From: an uncultured Flavobacteriaceae bacterium
GTDB lineage: Bacteria; Bacteroidota; Bacteroidia; Flavobacteriales; Flavobacteriaceae
NCBI GenBank assembly: GCA_947487895.1
Contig: CANKYF010000004.1
Location: forward strand, 310,001 to 374,000
Length of the DNA: 64,000 nt
Direction of reading: 5' to 3'
The notes beneath the pieces are model-generated. The model did not search any database. It was not told where the DNA came from and saw only the letters and a list, made by a program, of their open reading frames with translations. Of the stretch, positions 42,552 to 51,608 are shown in pieces (the first letter of the stretch is position 1; each line of letters starts with the position of its first letter). A program made the position numbers and the translations under genes.

Positions 42552-43301
42552 TTAATTTCTACCAGACATTACACCTCCGTCTGTATCCCAAATTGCGCCT
42601 GTTACCCATGATGCTTTATCAGATAGTAAATAACTTATAGTATCTGCAACATCTTGCGCTTTTCCATTTCTTCCTATTGGATGAAATCCGTGAAAATTTT
42701 GTAAAGCATCATGTGCTTCTTCTTTTCCTCCAAAAACACTTTCATATACAGGTGTTTCTACTACTGCTGGAGACACAGCATTTACTCTAATTTTATCATC
42801 TGCAAGTTCCATAGCCAAATGTTGTGTTAAACTATGTAACCCTGCTTTTTGCATTGAATACGCAGAAGATGGTGTTGCTTTAACAGCTTGTTTAGCCCAC
42901 ATAGAACCAACATTAACGATAGCGCCTCCTTCAGTTTCTTTCATTTTTTTTGCAGCTGCTTGTGTTATAAAAAAGAAACCTCTATTTAAATCTAAATATT
43001 TGTTATAATCTTCCTTGGAATGATCTAAGAAAGATTTAGGTCCAAAAACGCCTGAAGCGTTTACCAAATAATCTAAATTATCAAACTGGTTAATCTCACT
43101 GTTTAAAGCTTCAACTTCTTTTTCATTAGTAATATCAACTTTATGAATTTGTAAGTTATCACTAGCTTCATTTTTGAAATTAGATAATTTATCCTGATTA
43201 GTACCAACAACATGTACTTCTACACCTTCTGCTAGTAAATTTTGAGCTGTGGCTTTGCCTATACCACTGCTTCCTCCTATTATTAATGCTCTTTTTTTCA
43301 T
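42552..43301 (-). CDS. SDR-family oxidoreductase
   Basis: 249 aa classical short-chain dehydrogenase. [11 protein letters not shown] cofactor loop at the N-terminus, NASG, catalytic Ser in VNVGSMW, and Tyr/Lys in [13 protein letters not shown] (YxxxK). C-terminal [18 protein letters not shown]. First gene of the minus-strand operon and preceded by a good promoter (43326-43353). Divergent from the TetR gene at 43533, so the TetR protein could control both sides. Substrate unknown. Confidence 0.87.
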   Translation of the reverse strand: MKKRALIIGGSSGIGKATAQNLLAEGVEVHVVGTNQDKLSNFKNEASDNLQIHKVDITNEKEVEALNSEINQFDNLDYLVNASGVFGPKSFLDHSKEDYNKYLDLNRGFFFITQAAAKKMKETEGGAIVNVGSMWAKQAVKATPSSAYSMQKAGLHSLTQHLAMELADDKIRVNAVSPAVVETPVYESVFGGKEEAHDALQNFHGFHPIGRNGKAQDVADTISYLLSDKASWVTGAIWDTDGGVMSGRN

Positions 43302-43325
43302 TTTATATAAATTTTAAGTATACAG

Positions 43326-43353
43326 CAAAAATAAAACCACACGTAAACACAAA
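43326..43353 (-). promoter_or_regulatory. Promoter of the SDR operon
   Basis: On the minus strand, TTTG (43353-43350), a 16-bp spacer, and a perfect -7 box TATTTTTG (43333-43326), 24 bp before the SDR start. Confidence 0.5.
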
Positions 43354-43490
43354 TACTGTAAATAAAAGATAAAGAATGGTAATTTTAGGAAACACCTTTT
43401 AAATCAGGCTTATATTTCCCTGTAAAAATGATAACTCATAATAAAATCTTATAGGTATCATTAGTAATATTGATAGCTTTATTTACAATT

Positions 43491-43509
43491 TTAATAGTAT
43501 TACTATTAA
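43491..43509. promoter_or_regulatory. 19-bp perfect palindrome upstream of the TetR gene
   Basis: TTAATAGTA (43491-43499), a central T, then TACTATTAA (43501-43509). It overlaps a -7-like TAATTTAG (43507-43514) and ends 23 bp before the TetR start codon, so it is a natural candidate for the TetR operator. Confidence 0.5.
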
Positions 43510-43532
43510 TTTAGCACTCAAATGTATTAAAT

Positions 43533-44210
43533 ATGGACAAATTACTTTCAAACTTAAAAATTGTAGTCCCCGATAAAATCTTTGTAAAAGATCCTGAATC
43601 TTCAGATTTAGGTAAACGAATTGTTGAACACAGTATCATTTTAATTGATGATATTGGTTTTGAAGCGTTCACATTTAAAAAGCTTGGTACTCTAATTGGT
43701 TCTAACGAAAGTTCTATTTATAGATATTTTGAAAGTAAACATAAACTGCTAGTCTATCTTTCTTCTTGGTACTGGGCATGGATTGAGTATCAATTAGTGT
43801 TTGAAACGCATAGTTTAAATGCAACGGACAAACTAAAAAAGGCCATTGAAATAGTTGCTAGAAATATTAAAGAAGATTCTAAATTTTCGCATATAAACGA
43901 AGTTGTTCTAAATAGAATTATAGTTAACGAAAACTCAAAATCTTTCTTAACAAAAGAAGTCGATCAAGAAAACAAAGATGGATATTTTGTGATATACAAA
44001 CGCATTGTACATAGGCTTAGAGATATGATAAAAGATTTAAGTCCAAGTTACCAATACCCTTCTAGTTTAGCGAGTACAATTATAGAAGGAAGCCTACATC
44101 AACATTTCCTAAAAGATCATTTTAAATCAATAACAGATTGCAAAATAGGTGTAACACCAGTAGATTTTTATAAAAACTTAGTTTTTAATGCCCTAAACAT
44201 AGCTCAATGA
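43533..44210 (+). CDS. TetR-family transcriptional regulator
   Basis: 225 aa. N-terminal HTH: SIILIDDIGFEAFTFKKLGTLIGSNESSIYRYFESKHKLLVYLSSWYWAW, with the classical YRYFESK..LL end of the recognition region. The remainder is a helical ligand domain with no recognised family. Its stop overlaps the ABC gene start (ATGA), so it is the first gene of the export operon and probably its repressor. Confidence 0.87.
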   Translation: MDKLLSNLKIVVPDKIFVKDPESSDLGKRIVEHSIILIDDIGFEAFTFKKLGTLIGSNESSIYRYFESKHKLLVYLSSWYWAWIEYQLVFETHSLNATDKLKKAIEIVARNIKEDSKFSHINEVVLNRIIVNENSKSFLTKEVDQENKDGYFVIYKRIVHRLRDMIKDLSPSYQYPSSLASTIIEGSLHQHFLKDHFKSITDCKIGVTPVDFYKNLVFNALNIAQ

Positions 44211-45868
44211 AAAACACTCCTATGAGTCCAGTAAAACGTTTATTAGGTTTATTTCAATTAGAAAAAAGAGATATATTACAAATATTCTATTATGCTATTT
44301 TTGATGGAGTTGTAGCCTTATCGCTTCCTCTTGGAATTCAAGCTATTATAAACTTAATCCAAGGTGCTCAAATATCAACATCTTGGATAATTTTAGTCAT
44401 TCTTGTTACGCTTGGGGTAGCCTTCTCTGGAAGTTTACAACTCATGCAATTAAGAATTATTGAAACCATTCAACAGCGTATTTTTACGCGATCTTCTTTT
44501 GAATTGGCCTACAGGTTTCCAAAAATAAAGATGGCTGAACTACGTAATTACTACCCACCAGAATTAGCCAATCGTTTTTTTGACACCTTAACTATTCAAA
44601 AAAGTTTATCAAAAATATTAATTGATGTACCAAAAGCAGTATTGCAGATTTTATTTGCTTTAATTCTACTGTCTTTTTACCATCCGTTTTTTATAATTTT
44701 TGGATTACTACTTCTGGTTCTAATTTTTGTGGTATTCAAGTTTACTGCTCAAAAAGGCCTAGATACTAGTCTAAAGGAATCAAAGAGTAAATATAGAGTA
44801 GCACATTGGATTCAAGAAATAGCACGTTCAGTCATAAGTTTCAAATTATCTGGTAGTACAAGTTTGGGCATAAACAAAAATGATCACCTTGTTAATGAAT
44901 ACTTAACCGCACGAGAGAGTCACTTTAAAGTACTTTGGCTGCAATTCATACAGATGATTAGTTTTAAAGTTATTGTTACTGCAAGTTTACTGCTTATTGG
45001 TGGTGCCTTGGTACTAAATCAGGAAATGAACATAGGGCAATTTGTAGCAGCAGAAATTATTATCATCTTAGTTATTGCCTCTGTTGAAAAACTTATTGTT
45101 GGTTTAGAATCGTTTTATGATACTTTAACGTCTTTAGAAAAAATAGGCCAAATTGTAGATAAAGAATTAGAAAGACAAGATGGTGAAACTCCTCAATTTA
45201 GTAAGCGTTTAAATATAGAATTAGAAAATACTTCATACGAAGTATCCAATAGAGATAAACATATATTACGAAGCATCTCTTTAACTATTAATTCAAAAAG
45301 TAGAATCCTTATTAAAGGAGAAAGTGGTTCTGGTAAATCTACGCTTTTACGTCTTATAGCTGGTGTGATTCAACCTACTTCTGGTAATGTGTATGTAAAC
45401 GATATGTCTATTGAAAGTTTACATATAAACTTTTACCGTTCGCAACTAGGTCTATCTCTTTCAGACGAAACACCTTTTGAAGGTACCATAAGAGAAAATC
45501 TAACATTTGGGAATGCAACTATTACAGATGAACAGATTTACGATGTACTAAAAATTGTTGGTCTTATAACTTTCATAAAAGAACAACAAAACGGACTAAA
45601 CACCATACTCTACCCAGATGGTAAGCAAATGTCTTTTACACTCTCAAAAAAGATTGTATTAGCTAGAGCCATATTAAAGAATCCCAAAGTATTAATTCTT
45701 GAAGATGCTTTAGACAGGTTTAATGAAGAAGAAACCAATGCTATTATAGACTACTTATCACATAAAGATAGAGAATGGGCTCTTATTGTAGTAAGTAGTA
45801 GCAATGCCTGGATAAATAAATGCAGTGAACTCATCACTTTAGTTAATGGTAAAATTAAAAAAAGTTAG
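44207..45868 (+). CDS. ABC exporter (permease + degenerate ATPase) of a type I-like system
   Basis: 553 aa half-transporter: six-helix type I exporter domain in the first 310 residues (LPLGIQAIINLI, LIEIIIILVIASVEKLIVG region), then an ATP-binding domain. Walker A GESGSGKST (371-379) is intact. The other catalytic motifs are altered: the Q-loop glutamine is Ser419, the signature LSGGQ reads MSFTL (475-479), Walker B DE reads ED (499-500), and the H-loop His is Ser (about 530). No peptidase domain. Followed by HlyD and TolC genes, so it is the inner-membrane part of a tripartite exporter. Whether it hydrolyses ATP is doubtful from sequence. Confidence 0.85.
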   Translation: MKNTPMSPVKRLLGLFQLEKRDILQIFYYAIFDGVVALSLPLGIQAIINLIQGAQISTSWIILVILVTLGVAFSGSLQLMQLRIIETIQQRIFTRSSFELAYRFPKIKMAELRNYYPPELANRFFDTLTIQKSLSKILIDVPKAVLQILFALILLSFYHPFFIIFGLLLLVLIFVVFKFTAQKGLDTSLKESKSKYRVAHWIQEIARSVISFKLSGSTSLGINKNDHLVNEYLTARESHFKVLWLQFIQMISFKVIVTASLLLIGGALVLNQEMNIGQFVAAEIIIILVIASVEKLIVGLESFYDTLTSLEKIGQIVDKELERQDGETPQFSKRLNIELENTSYEVSNRDKHILRSISLTINSKSRILIKGESGSGKSTLLRLIAGVIQPTSGNVYVNDMSIESLHINFYRSQLGLSLSDETPFEGTIRENLTFGNATITDEQIYDVLKIVGLITFIKEQQNGLNTILYPDGKQMSFTLSKKIVLARAILKNPKVLILEDALDRFNEEETNAIIDYLSHKDREWALIVVSSSNAWINKCSELITLVNGKIKKS

Positions 45869-45870
45869 TC

Positions 45871-47229
45871 ATGCTAAATATATCTCATAACCAAATAAAT
45901 AAAAAAGTAGACTTAAATAAGTTTAAGTCTGGTAAAAAGATTATGAATAGGGAATATTATAAGTATTTTAATAGATTCCTATTAACTGCTGCTATCATTC
46001 TTTTAATAGTTCTATTTTTACCATGGACACAAAATATTACAGGACAGGGTATTGTAACTACATTAAAGCCAAATCAAAGACCACAAGCCATACAATCACA
46101 AATACCAGGGCGTATAGAAGAATGGTTTGTACAAGAAGGAGTGTTTGTAAATAAAGGAGATACAATTCTTAGAATTTCTGAAGTAAAGAGCGACTATTTT
46201 GATGACAAATTAGTTGAAAGAACTAATGACCAAATTGTAGCTAAATCTCAATCTGTAGTAGCTTACAACAGTAAAGTTGAAGCACTAAACAGACAAATAT
46301 CTGCACTATTAAATGAGCAAAGCCTAAAGTTAGAACAAACAAGAAATAAATTATTACAAGCCAACTTAAAGGTTAAAAGTGATAGCATTGATTTAGAAGC
46401 TTCAAAAACAAATCTAAAAATAGCAGAAACACAGTTTAACCGAATTAAAACATTACAAACCGAAGGCTTAAAAGCAGTAAAAGATGTTGAAGAAAAACGT
46501 TTGAAATTGCAAGAAACTCAAGCCAAACTTGTTTCACAAGAAAATAAATACCTGGCAAGTAAAAACAATGTTATAAATGCTGAAATTGAACTATCTAGAA
46601 TTAAAGCGTCTTATGGTGATAAAATATCTAAAGCGCAAAGTGATATGTTTACAGCACAATCAAGTCAGTACGACACAGAAGCTCAGGTTACCAAACTAGA
46701 AAACGCCTATTCTAATTACAAAAGGCGTAATAGTCTTTTATTTGTTACAGCACCTCAGAGTGGTTATATAAACAGAGCGCTTACTGGTGGTATTGGTATC
46801 ACATTTAAAGAAGGCCAAGAATTAGTAAGTATTATGCCTTCACAAATTGATTTGGCTGTTGAAACCTTTGTAAGACCAATAGATTTACCACTTATACATA
46901 AAGGCGAAAAAGTACGTATTCAATTTGATGGTTGGCCAGCTATTATTTTTAGCGGTTGGCCTAACGTATCATATGGTACTTACGGTGCTAAAGTGGTTGC
47001 TATTGAAAGGTATATTAGCTCTAATGGAAAATATAGAGTTTTATTAGCACCAGATTCTGAAGATCACACCTGGCCAGATGCTATAAGAGTTGGTTCTGGC
47101 GCTAAAACAATTGCTCTATTAGAAGACGTACCAATTTGGTTTGAATTATGGAGACAAATAAACAGTTTCCCTCCTAATTATTATGAGCCACAAACAAATA
47201 AAACCGCCTCAAAAAAAGATAAAAAATGA
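45871..47229 (+). CDS. HlyD-family periplasmic adaptor
   Basis: 452 aa membrane-fusion protein linking the ABC exporter to the outer-membrane channel. One N-terminal membrane helix (FLLTAAIILLIVLFLPW), a barrel-sandwich half-motif GIVTTLKPNQRPQAIQSQIPGRIEEWFVQEGVFVNKGDTILRI, and a long alpha-hairpin coiled coil (residues about 110-270, rich in K, E, Q, L, A). The second half follows: LLFVTAPQSGYINRALTGGIGITFKEGQELVSIMP. Starts 2 bp after the ABC gene and overlaps the TolC gene by 4 bp. Confidence 0.9.
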   Translation: MLNISHNQINKKVDLNKFKSGKKIMNREYYKYFNRFLLTAAIILLIVLFLPWTQNITGQGIVTTLKPNQRPQAIQSQIPGRIEEWFVQEGVFVNKGDTILRISEVKSDYFDDKLVERTNDQIVAKSQSVVAYNSKVEALNRQISALLNEQSLKLEQTRNKLLQANLKVKSDSIDLEASKTNLKIAETQFNRIKTLQTEGLKAVKDVEEKRLKLQETQAKLVSQENKYLASKNNVINAEIELSRIKASYGDKISKAQSDMFTAQSSQYDTEAQVTKLENAYSNYKRRNSLLFVTAPQSGYINRALTGGIGITFKEGQELVSIMPSQIDLAVETFVRPIDLPLIHKGEKVRIQFDGWPAIIFSGWPNVSYGTYGAKVVAIERYISSNGKYRVLLAPDSEDHTWPDAIRVGSGAKTIALLEDVPIWFELWRQINSFPPNYYEPQTNKTASKKDKK

Positions 47230-48620
47230 GATTATCACTTGTAATTCTATTGTGCTTTATAAGTAACATTACTGCTCAAAATGATCCTTCAGTATTATCT
47301 CTTGAAGAATATTTAGGCTACGTTAAATCTTTTCACCCTATTGTTAAGCAAGCTAATTTAATTGTAAACGAAAGCGAAGCTAAACTCATGAAAGCTCGCG
47401 GGGCTTTTGATCCTAAATTAGAAGTAGACTATGATAGAAAAAAGTTTAAGGGGATTGAATACTATGACAGATTAAATGCTACGTTTAAAATTCCTGTTTG
47501 GTTTGGAATAGAATTTAAAGGAAATTTTGAAGAAAACACAGGGGATTTTTTAAATCGTCAGGCCAACGTCCCAATTGATGGTTTGTATAGTGCTGGTGTA
47601 TCTATACCATTAGCTAGAGGCCTACTCACTAATAAACGTATGTCTACGCTTAGACAGTCTAGATTATACGTAAAACAAGCCAAAGCCGATAGACAACTAC
47701 TAGCAAATACTATTCTTTTTGAAGCCACCAAAACCTATTTTAACTGGTTGAAACATTACAACGAAAAAAATGTATATGAAAGCTTTTTAGAAAATGCTGA
47801 AATGCGCTTTAATGGTATAAAAAAGAGTTATGAAGCTGGAGATAAACCGGCTATTGATACTCTAGAAGCCAGAATTACTTTAAACAACAGAAAATTAAAC
47901 TTGGAAAAATCTAGAATAAAGTATATAAAATCTACATTAGAGTTATCAAATTATCTTTGGTTAGATAATGACACGCCTGTTGAAGTTAAAGACACTATAT
48001 CTCCAGATGAGAATACTTTTAACCTTATCGATACGGTATTAAAAACATCAAATTTAGATGTTGAAAATTTCGATATTGAAACACATCCTAAGCTACAATC
48101 TTTAAATTATAAAATTGAAAGTTTAAATATTGAAAAACGCCTTAAACGCAACAATTTATTGCCGCAAATAGATTTACAATACAATTTCTTATCGCAAACA
48201 CCTGAAATAGCCCGTTCCTTTAGTTCTTCGGCATATAAAAGTGGATTAAACATTAATTTCCCATTGTTTCTAAGAAAAGAACGAGGTGATTTAAAATTAG
48301 CACAGATAAAACTGCAAGACACTAAATTCGATTTACAAAACACTAAGTTGAGTTTAAGAAATAAGATTAGTGCCATTAATCAAGAATTAGACTCCTATGG
48401 TATACAAAACGATTTCACATTGACTATTGTATCAGATTACTCTAAACTCTTATCGGCAGAAGAACGTAAGTTTTTTTTAGGCGAAAGTTCTTTGTTTTTG
48501 GTTAATTCAAGAGAATCTAAACTAATAGATTCAAAATTAAAAGCCATAGAAATTGAATATGATTTCTTAAAAACTAAAGCTAACCTTTTTAATGTCCTTG
48601 CCTTGTCTAATATTAATTAA
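47226..48620 (+). CDS. TolC-family outer-membrane channel
   Basis: 464 aa with signal peptide MRLSLVILLCFISNITAQ. Two OEP-type repeats: long helices (VVNESEAKLMKARGAFDPKLEVDYDRKKF and RLKRNNLLPQIDLQYNFLSQ) with the LPQIDLQY motif of the second repeat, and coiled-coil helices between. The partner ABC and HlyD genes immediately precede it, so the three make one export machine. The cargo is not encoded nearby in recognisable form. Confidence 0.88.
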   Translation: MRLSLVILLCFISNITAQNDPSVLSLEEYLGYVKSFHPIVKQANLIVNESEAKLMKARGAFDPKLEVDYDRKKFKGIEYYDRLNATFKIPVWFGIEFKGNFEENTGDFLNRQANVPIDGLYSAGVSIPLARGLLTNKRMSTLRQSRLYVKQAKADRQLLANTILFEATKTYFNWLKHYNEKNVYESFLENAEMRFNGIKKSYEAGDKPAIDTLEARITLNNRKLNLEKSRIKYIKSTLELSNYLWLDNDTPVEVKDTISPDENTFNLIDTVLKTSNLDVENFDIETHPKLQSLNYKIESLNIEKRLKRNNLLPQIDLQYNFLSQTPEIARSFSSSAYKSGLNINFPLFLRKERGDLKLAQIKLQDTKFDLQNTKLSLRNKISAINQELDSYGIQNDFTLTIVSDYSKLLSAEERKFFLGESSLFLVNSRESKLIDSKLKAIEIEYDFLKTKANLFNVLALSNIN

Positions 48621-48637
48621 ATAAACTTTATTGATGT

Positions 48638-49468
48638 CTAGATTCGTAACGTCATTACAGGTAGTATAGAATGATTTGCAATATCTTCCCCTATGCTACC
48701 TTGAAAGAAATGCGCCAATCCTTTTCTACCATGTGTAGGCATTACAATTAGGTCTGCACCTAATTTATTAGCACCATTTATAATACCATCTTCAACCGTA
48801 TAATCAGATACATAGTAAACATCTTTCAGTTTATCTAAATTCCTTTCTGCCTTAGTAAAGAAATTAACCACTTGTTTTTCTATTTCTACAGAGCTTTTAA
48901 ATCCATCATTGGGGCAATTTACATGTACCAGATACAATTTAGTATCTATCTCATTAAACATTTTTGTTACCTTCAAATAAGACTCAATACATTCTTCAGA
49001 AAAACTACACCCCATTGCAATAATATCAAAATTAACATCTGCTATATCATTCTTAATTACTAATACAGGTATTTTGGCATTTCTTACCACTTTCTCTGTA
49101 TTTGAACCAACAAAAAATTCTTTAGCGCCACTTACACCGTGAGAACCCATAACTATAATATCAGCATCATATTTTTTTGCCTCTTCATTTACTTCGCTAA
49201 ATACTTTTAAGTGTTTAACAATAGGAGTTACTTTTATATCTTTTAAAAAGTCTTTTTGTAAAAAATCATTAAACTTTTGTTTTGCTAATTTTACAAAAAA
49301 AAAAGTTTTTTGAGGATCTTCTCCTCCACTTGTTAATAATATTTCTGGCATTTCTAACATGTGTAATGCTAATACTTCTCCGTTGTATTTTTTTGCCAAT
49401 TTAGCAGCTGCTTTTAAAGCATATTCTGAAAATTCTGAAAAATCTACTGGTACAATTATCTTCTTCAT
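48638..49468 (-). CDS. Tandem universal stress protein
   Basis: 276 aa with two USP domains. The first starts IIVPVDFSEFSEYALKAAAKLAKKYNGEVLALHMLE and contains DIIVMGSHGVSGAKEFFVGSNTEKVVRNAKIPVLVI. The second contains DLIVMPTHGRKGLAHFFQGSIGEDIANHSILPVMTL. Both G-x2-G-x9-G-(S/N) ATP-binding patterns are visible. It starts 16 bp after hemN, in whose operon it lies, so it probably shares the Fnr-type promoter. Confidence 0.88.
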   Translation of the reverse strand: MKKIIVPVDFSEFSEYALKAAAKLAKKYNGEVLALHMLEMPEILLTSGGEDPQKTFFFVKLAKQKFNDFLQKDFLKDIKVTPIVKHLKVFSEVNEEAKKYDADIIVMGSHGVSGAKEFFVGSNTEKVVRNAKIPVLVIKNDIADVNFDIIAMGCSFSEECIESYLKVTKMFNEIDTKLYLVHVNCPNDGFKSSVEIEKQVVNFFTKAERNLDKLKDVYYVSDYTVEDGIINGANKLGADLIVMPTHGRKGLAHFFQGSIGEDIANHSILPVMTLRI

Positions 49469-49484
49469 GTCTTTTATTTTTAGG

Positions 49485-50849
49485 TTATACAGTCATAGAA
49501 AACAGCTGTGTATCTGGTTGTTTTCTTTGCAATAATAAATCGAAAGCCATACAAATATTTCTAACAAATGGTTGGCCTTTTTTAGTAACCTCAATACTTC
49601 TGGAATTAATATTGAGTAGTCCATCTACTTCCATTTCTTTAAGCCTAATTAAAATTTCTGGAAGCTCATTGAAATTATGTTCATCTTTATGCCATTCCGT
49701 TTTAAAACCACACATTAAATTAAGAATGTGCATTCTAATAATTAAGTCCTCATTATTTAGAATATGACCTCTATAAACTGGAATTACATTTTTTTCTAGC
49801 AACTGATAATACTGTTCTATGCCTTTTACATTTTGCGAAAACCCATACCAACTATCGCTAATAGAAGAAACCCCTAACCCAATCATTGCTTGTGTTTTTG
49901 ATGCTGTATATCCCATAAAGTTTCTATGTAGATCACCTGTTTCCATAGACTTATAAAGTGCATCTGTTTTTAAAGCAAAATGATCCATACCAATTTCATG
50001 GTATCCTACTTCTGCTAATAATTCTTTTCCTAACTCATATTGAGAGCGTTTCAATTCTGCAGTAGGTAAATTTTCATCACTAAACCCACGTTGCCCATTA
50101 CCTCTTACCCAGGGTACATGAGCATAACTATAAAACGCTAATCTATCTGGTAGTAATTCTTTAGTTTTTAAAATGGTTGCTTTTACATGCTCTAATTCTT
50201 GAAAAGGCAACCCAAAAATAATATCATGAGCAACCGATGTATATCCAATCTCTCTAGCCCATTTAGTAACACGTTTTACATTCTCAAACGGTTGCACTCT
50301 ATGAATTGCTTTTTGAACCGTTTCATTATAATCTTGAACTCCAAAACTCACCCTTCTAAATCCTAAATCATTTAGGATTTGCAGATGCTCTCTTGTTGTA
50401 TTATTTGGATGCCCTTCAAAACTGAATTCATAATTATCAGCTAACGCTGCACCTTTTAAAATGCCCTTTATTAAGTACTCTAAATTCTCTGCACTAAAAA
50501 ACGTTGGGGTTCCTCCTCCCAAATGCATCTCTTTTATTATTGGTTTCTCCTTAAACAATTGTAAATACAATTGCCACTCTTTTAAAACTGCTTTTATGTA
50601 TGGAGATTCCACACTATGTTGCTTTGTTATACGTTTATTACACCCACAAAACGTGCACAAACTTTCACAAAAGGGTAAATGGATATAAAGGCTTATTCCT
50701 TTATTTTTATTACTTTCTTTAAAAGACGTAATCAAAGAATTCTGCCATTTTTCTAAAGAAAAAGTACCTTGATTCCAATAAGGAACTGTCGGGTAACTCG
50801 TATAACGAGGTCCCGCAATATTATACTTGTTTATTAATGCTCTTGACAT
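49485..50849 (-). CDS. hemN: Oxygen-independent coproporphyrinogen III oxidase
   Basis: Radical-SAM enzyme that decarboxylates coproporphyrinogen III to protoporphyrinogen IX without oxygen, for haem synthesis; cytoplasmic. 454 aa. The cluster motif CESLCTFCGC supplies Cys61, Cys65 and Cys68 (plus Cys70) in the CxxxCxxCxC arrangement of true HemN. LHLGGGTPTFFS and the C-terminal HemN domain (YELGKELLAEVGYHEIGMDHFAL, HRNFMGYTASKTQAMIGLGVSSIS) are present, which separates it from HemW. An Fnr-type promoter upstream matches the need for it at low oxygen. Confidence 0.94.
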   Translation of the reverse strand: MSRALINKYNIAGPRYTSYPTVPYWNQGTFSLEKWQNSLITSFKESNKNKGISLYIHLPFCESLCTFCGCNKRITKQHSVESPYIKAVLKEWQLYLQLFKEKPIIKEMHLGGGTPTFFSAENLEYLIKGILKGAALADNYEFSFEGHPNNTTREHLQILNDLGFRRVSFGVQDYNETVQKAIHRVQPFENVKRVTKWAREIGYTSVAHDIIFGLPFQELEHVKATILKTKELLPDRLAFYSYAHVPWVRGNGQRGFSDENLPTAELKRSQYELGKELLAEVGYHEIGMDHFALKTDALYKSMETGDLHRNFMGYTASKTQAMIGLGVSSISDSWYGFSQNVKGIEQYYQLLEKNVIPVYRGHILNNEDLIIRMHILNLMCGFKTEWHKDEHNFNELPEILIRLKEMEVDGLLNINSRSIEVTKKGQPFVRNICMAFDLLLQRKQPDTQLFSMTV

Positions 50850-50866
50850 ACCTGAGTTTTATATAA

Positions 50867-50910
50867 CAAAATTACTTTCTAAGCTTCTTTCAAAATATGA
50901 TATATGTCAT
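50867..50910 (-). promoter_or_regulatory. Fnr-type box and hemN promoter
   Basis: Site ATGATATATGTCAT at 50897-50910 (minus strand reads ATGACATATATCAT). Perfect -7 box TAATTTTG on the minus strand (50874-50867). Centre-to-box distance is 29.5 bp, identical to ccoI and ccoS. The same site could also act on the YceI gene at 50973, where only a weaker TAATATTG (50931-50938) is seen. Confidence 0.7.
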
Positions 50911-50972
50911 ATCTGTATTTGTAGTTATGTTAATATTGATTACCTTTCGGTTGAATAAAAACAATCAAAAAA

Positions 50973-51599
50973 ATGAGAAAGATTAGCTTCCTATTAATTG
51001 CTTTAACATTAAGTCTTGTTGCTTGTAAAAACGAGAAAAAAGAAACAAAAACTACAGAAACAGAAGTTGTTGAAACAGAAAAATTTGTGGTAAAACCTGA
51101 AGCTACTTCAGTTAAATGGACGGCTTATAAATTTACCGAAAAGAAAGGTGTTGGAGGTGAATTTAAAATTGTGAATTTTGATATTAAATCTGGAGCTTCT
51201 GCTCAAGAAGCTTTAAACAATTTAGAATTCTCAATCCCAATTAGTAGTTTATTTACTAATGATGCTACCAACACAAGAGATGCAAAAATTAAAAATGCAT
51301 TCTTTGGCACTATGCTAGATACAGAATTTTTAAAAGGAGCTATTAAAGTAGCAGACAACAAATACGTTGCTTCTTTAACAATGAATGGTGTTACACACGA
51401 TTTACCTTTAGAAGTGTCTATTACTGAAGAAAGACGTGTTACCATGAAAGGTGTTATGAATCTTAAAGATTGGAATGCTTTAGATGCTTTAGATGCCTTA
51501 AATAAAGTTTGTTTTGATTTACACAAAGGTCCTGATGGTGTTAGTAAAACTTGGGAAGATGTTGCTATAGAGGTTAGCACATACCTAAGAAAAAACTAA
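50973..51599 (+). CDS. YceI-family lipoprotein
   Basis: 208 aa. Lipoprotein signal MRKISFLLIALTLSLVAC (lipidated Cys18), then a linker KNEKKETKTTETEVVETE and a YceI lipocalin-like domain: VKPEATSVKWTAYKFTEKKGVGGEFKIVNFDIKSG, LEFSIPISSLFTNDATNTRDAKIKNAFFGTM, MNGVTHDLPLEVSIT. YceI members bind isoprenoid or quinone-like lipids. Divergent from hemN. The argE-like gene follows 9 bp later, which suggests co-transcription. Confidence 0.87.
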   Translation: MRKISFLLIALTLSLVACKNEKKETKTTETEVVETEKFVVKPEATSVKWTAYKFTEKKGVGGEFKIVNFDIKSGASAQEALNNLEFSIPISSLFTNDATNTRDAKIKNAFFGTMLDTEFLKGAIKVADNKYVASLTMNGVTHDLPLEVSITEERRVTMKGVMNLKDWNALDALDALNKVCFDLHKGPDGVSKTWEDVAIEVSTYLRKN

Positions 51600-51608
51600 A
51601 CACACTTA

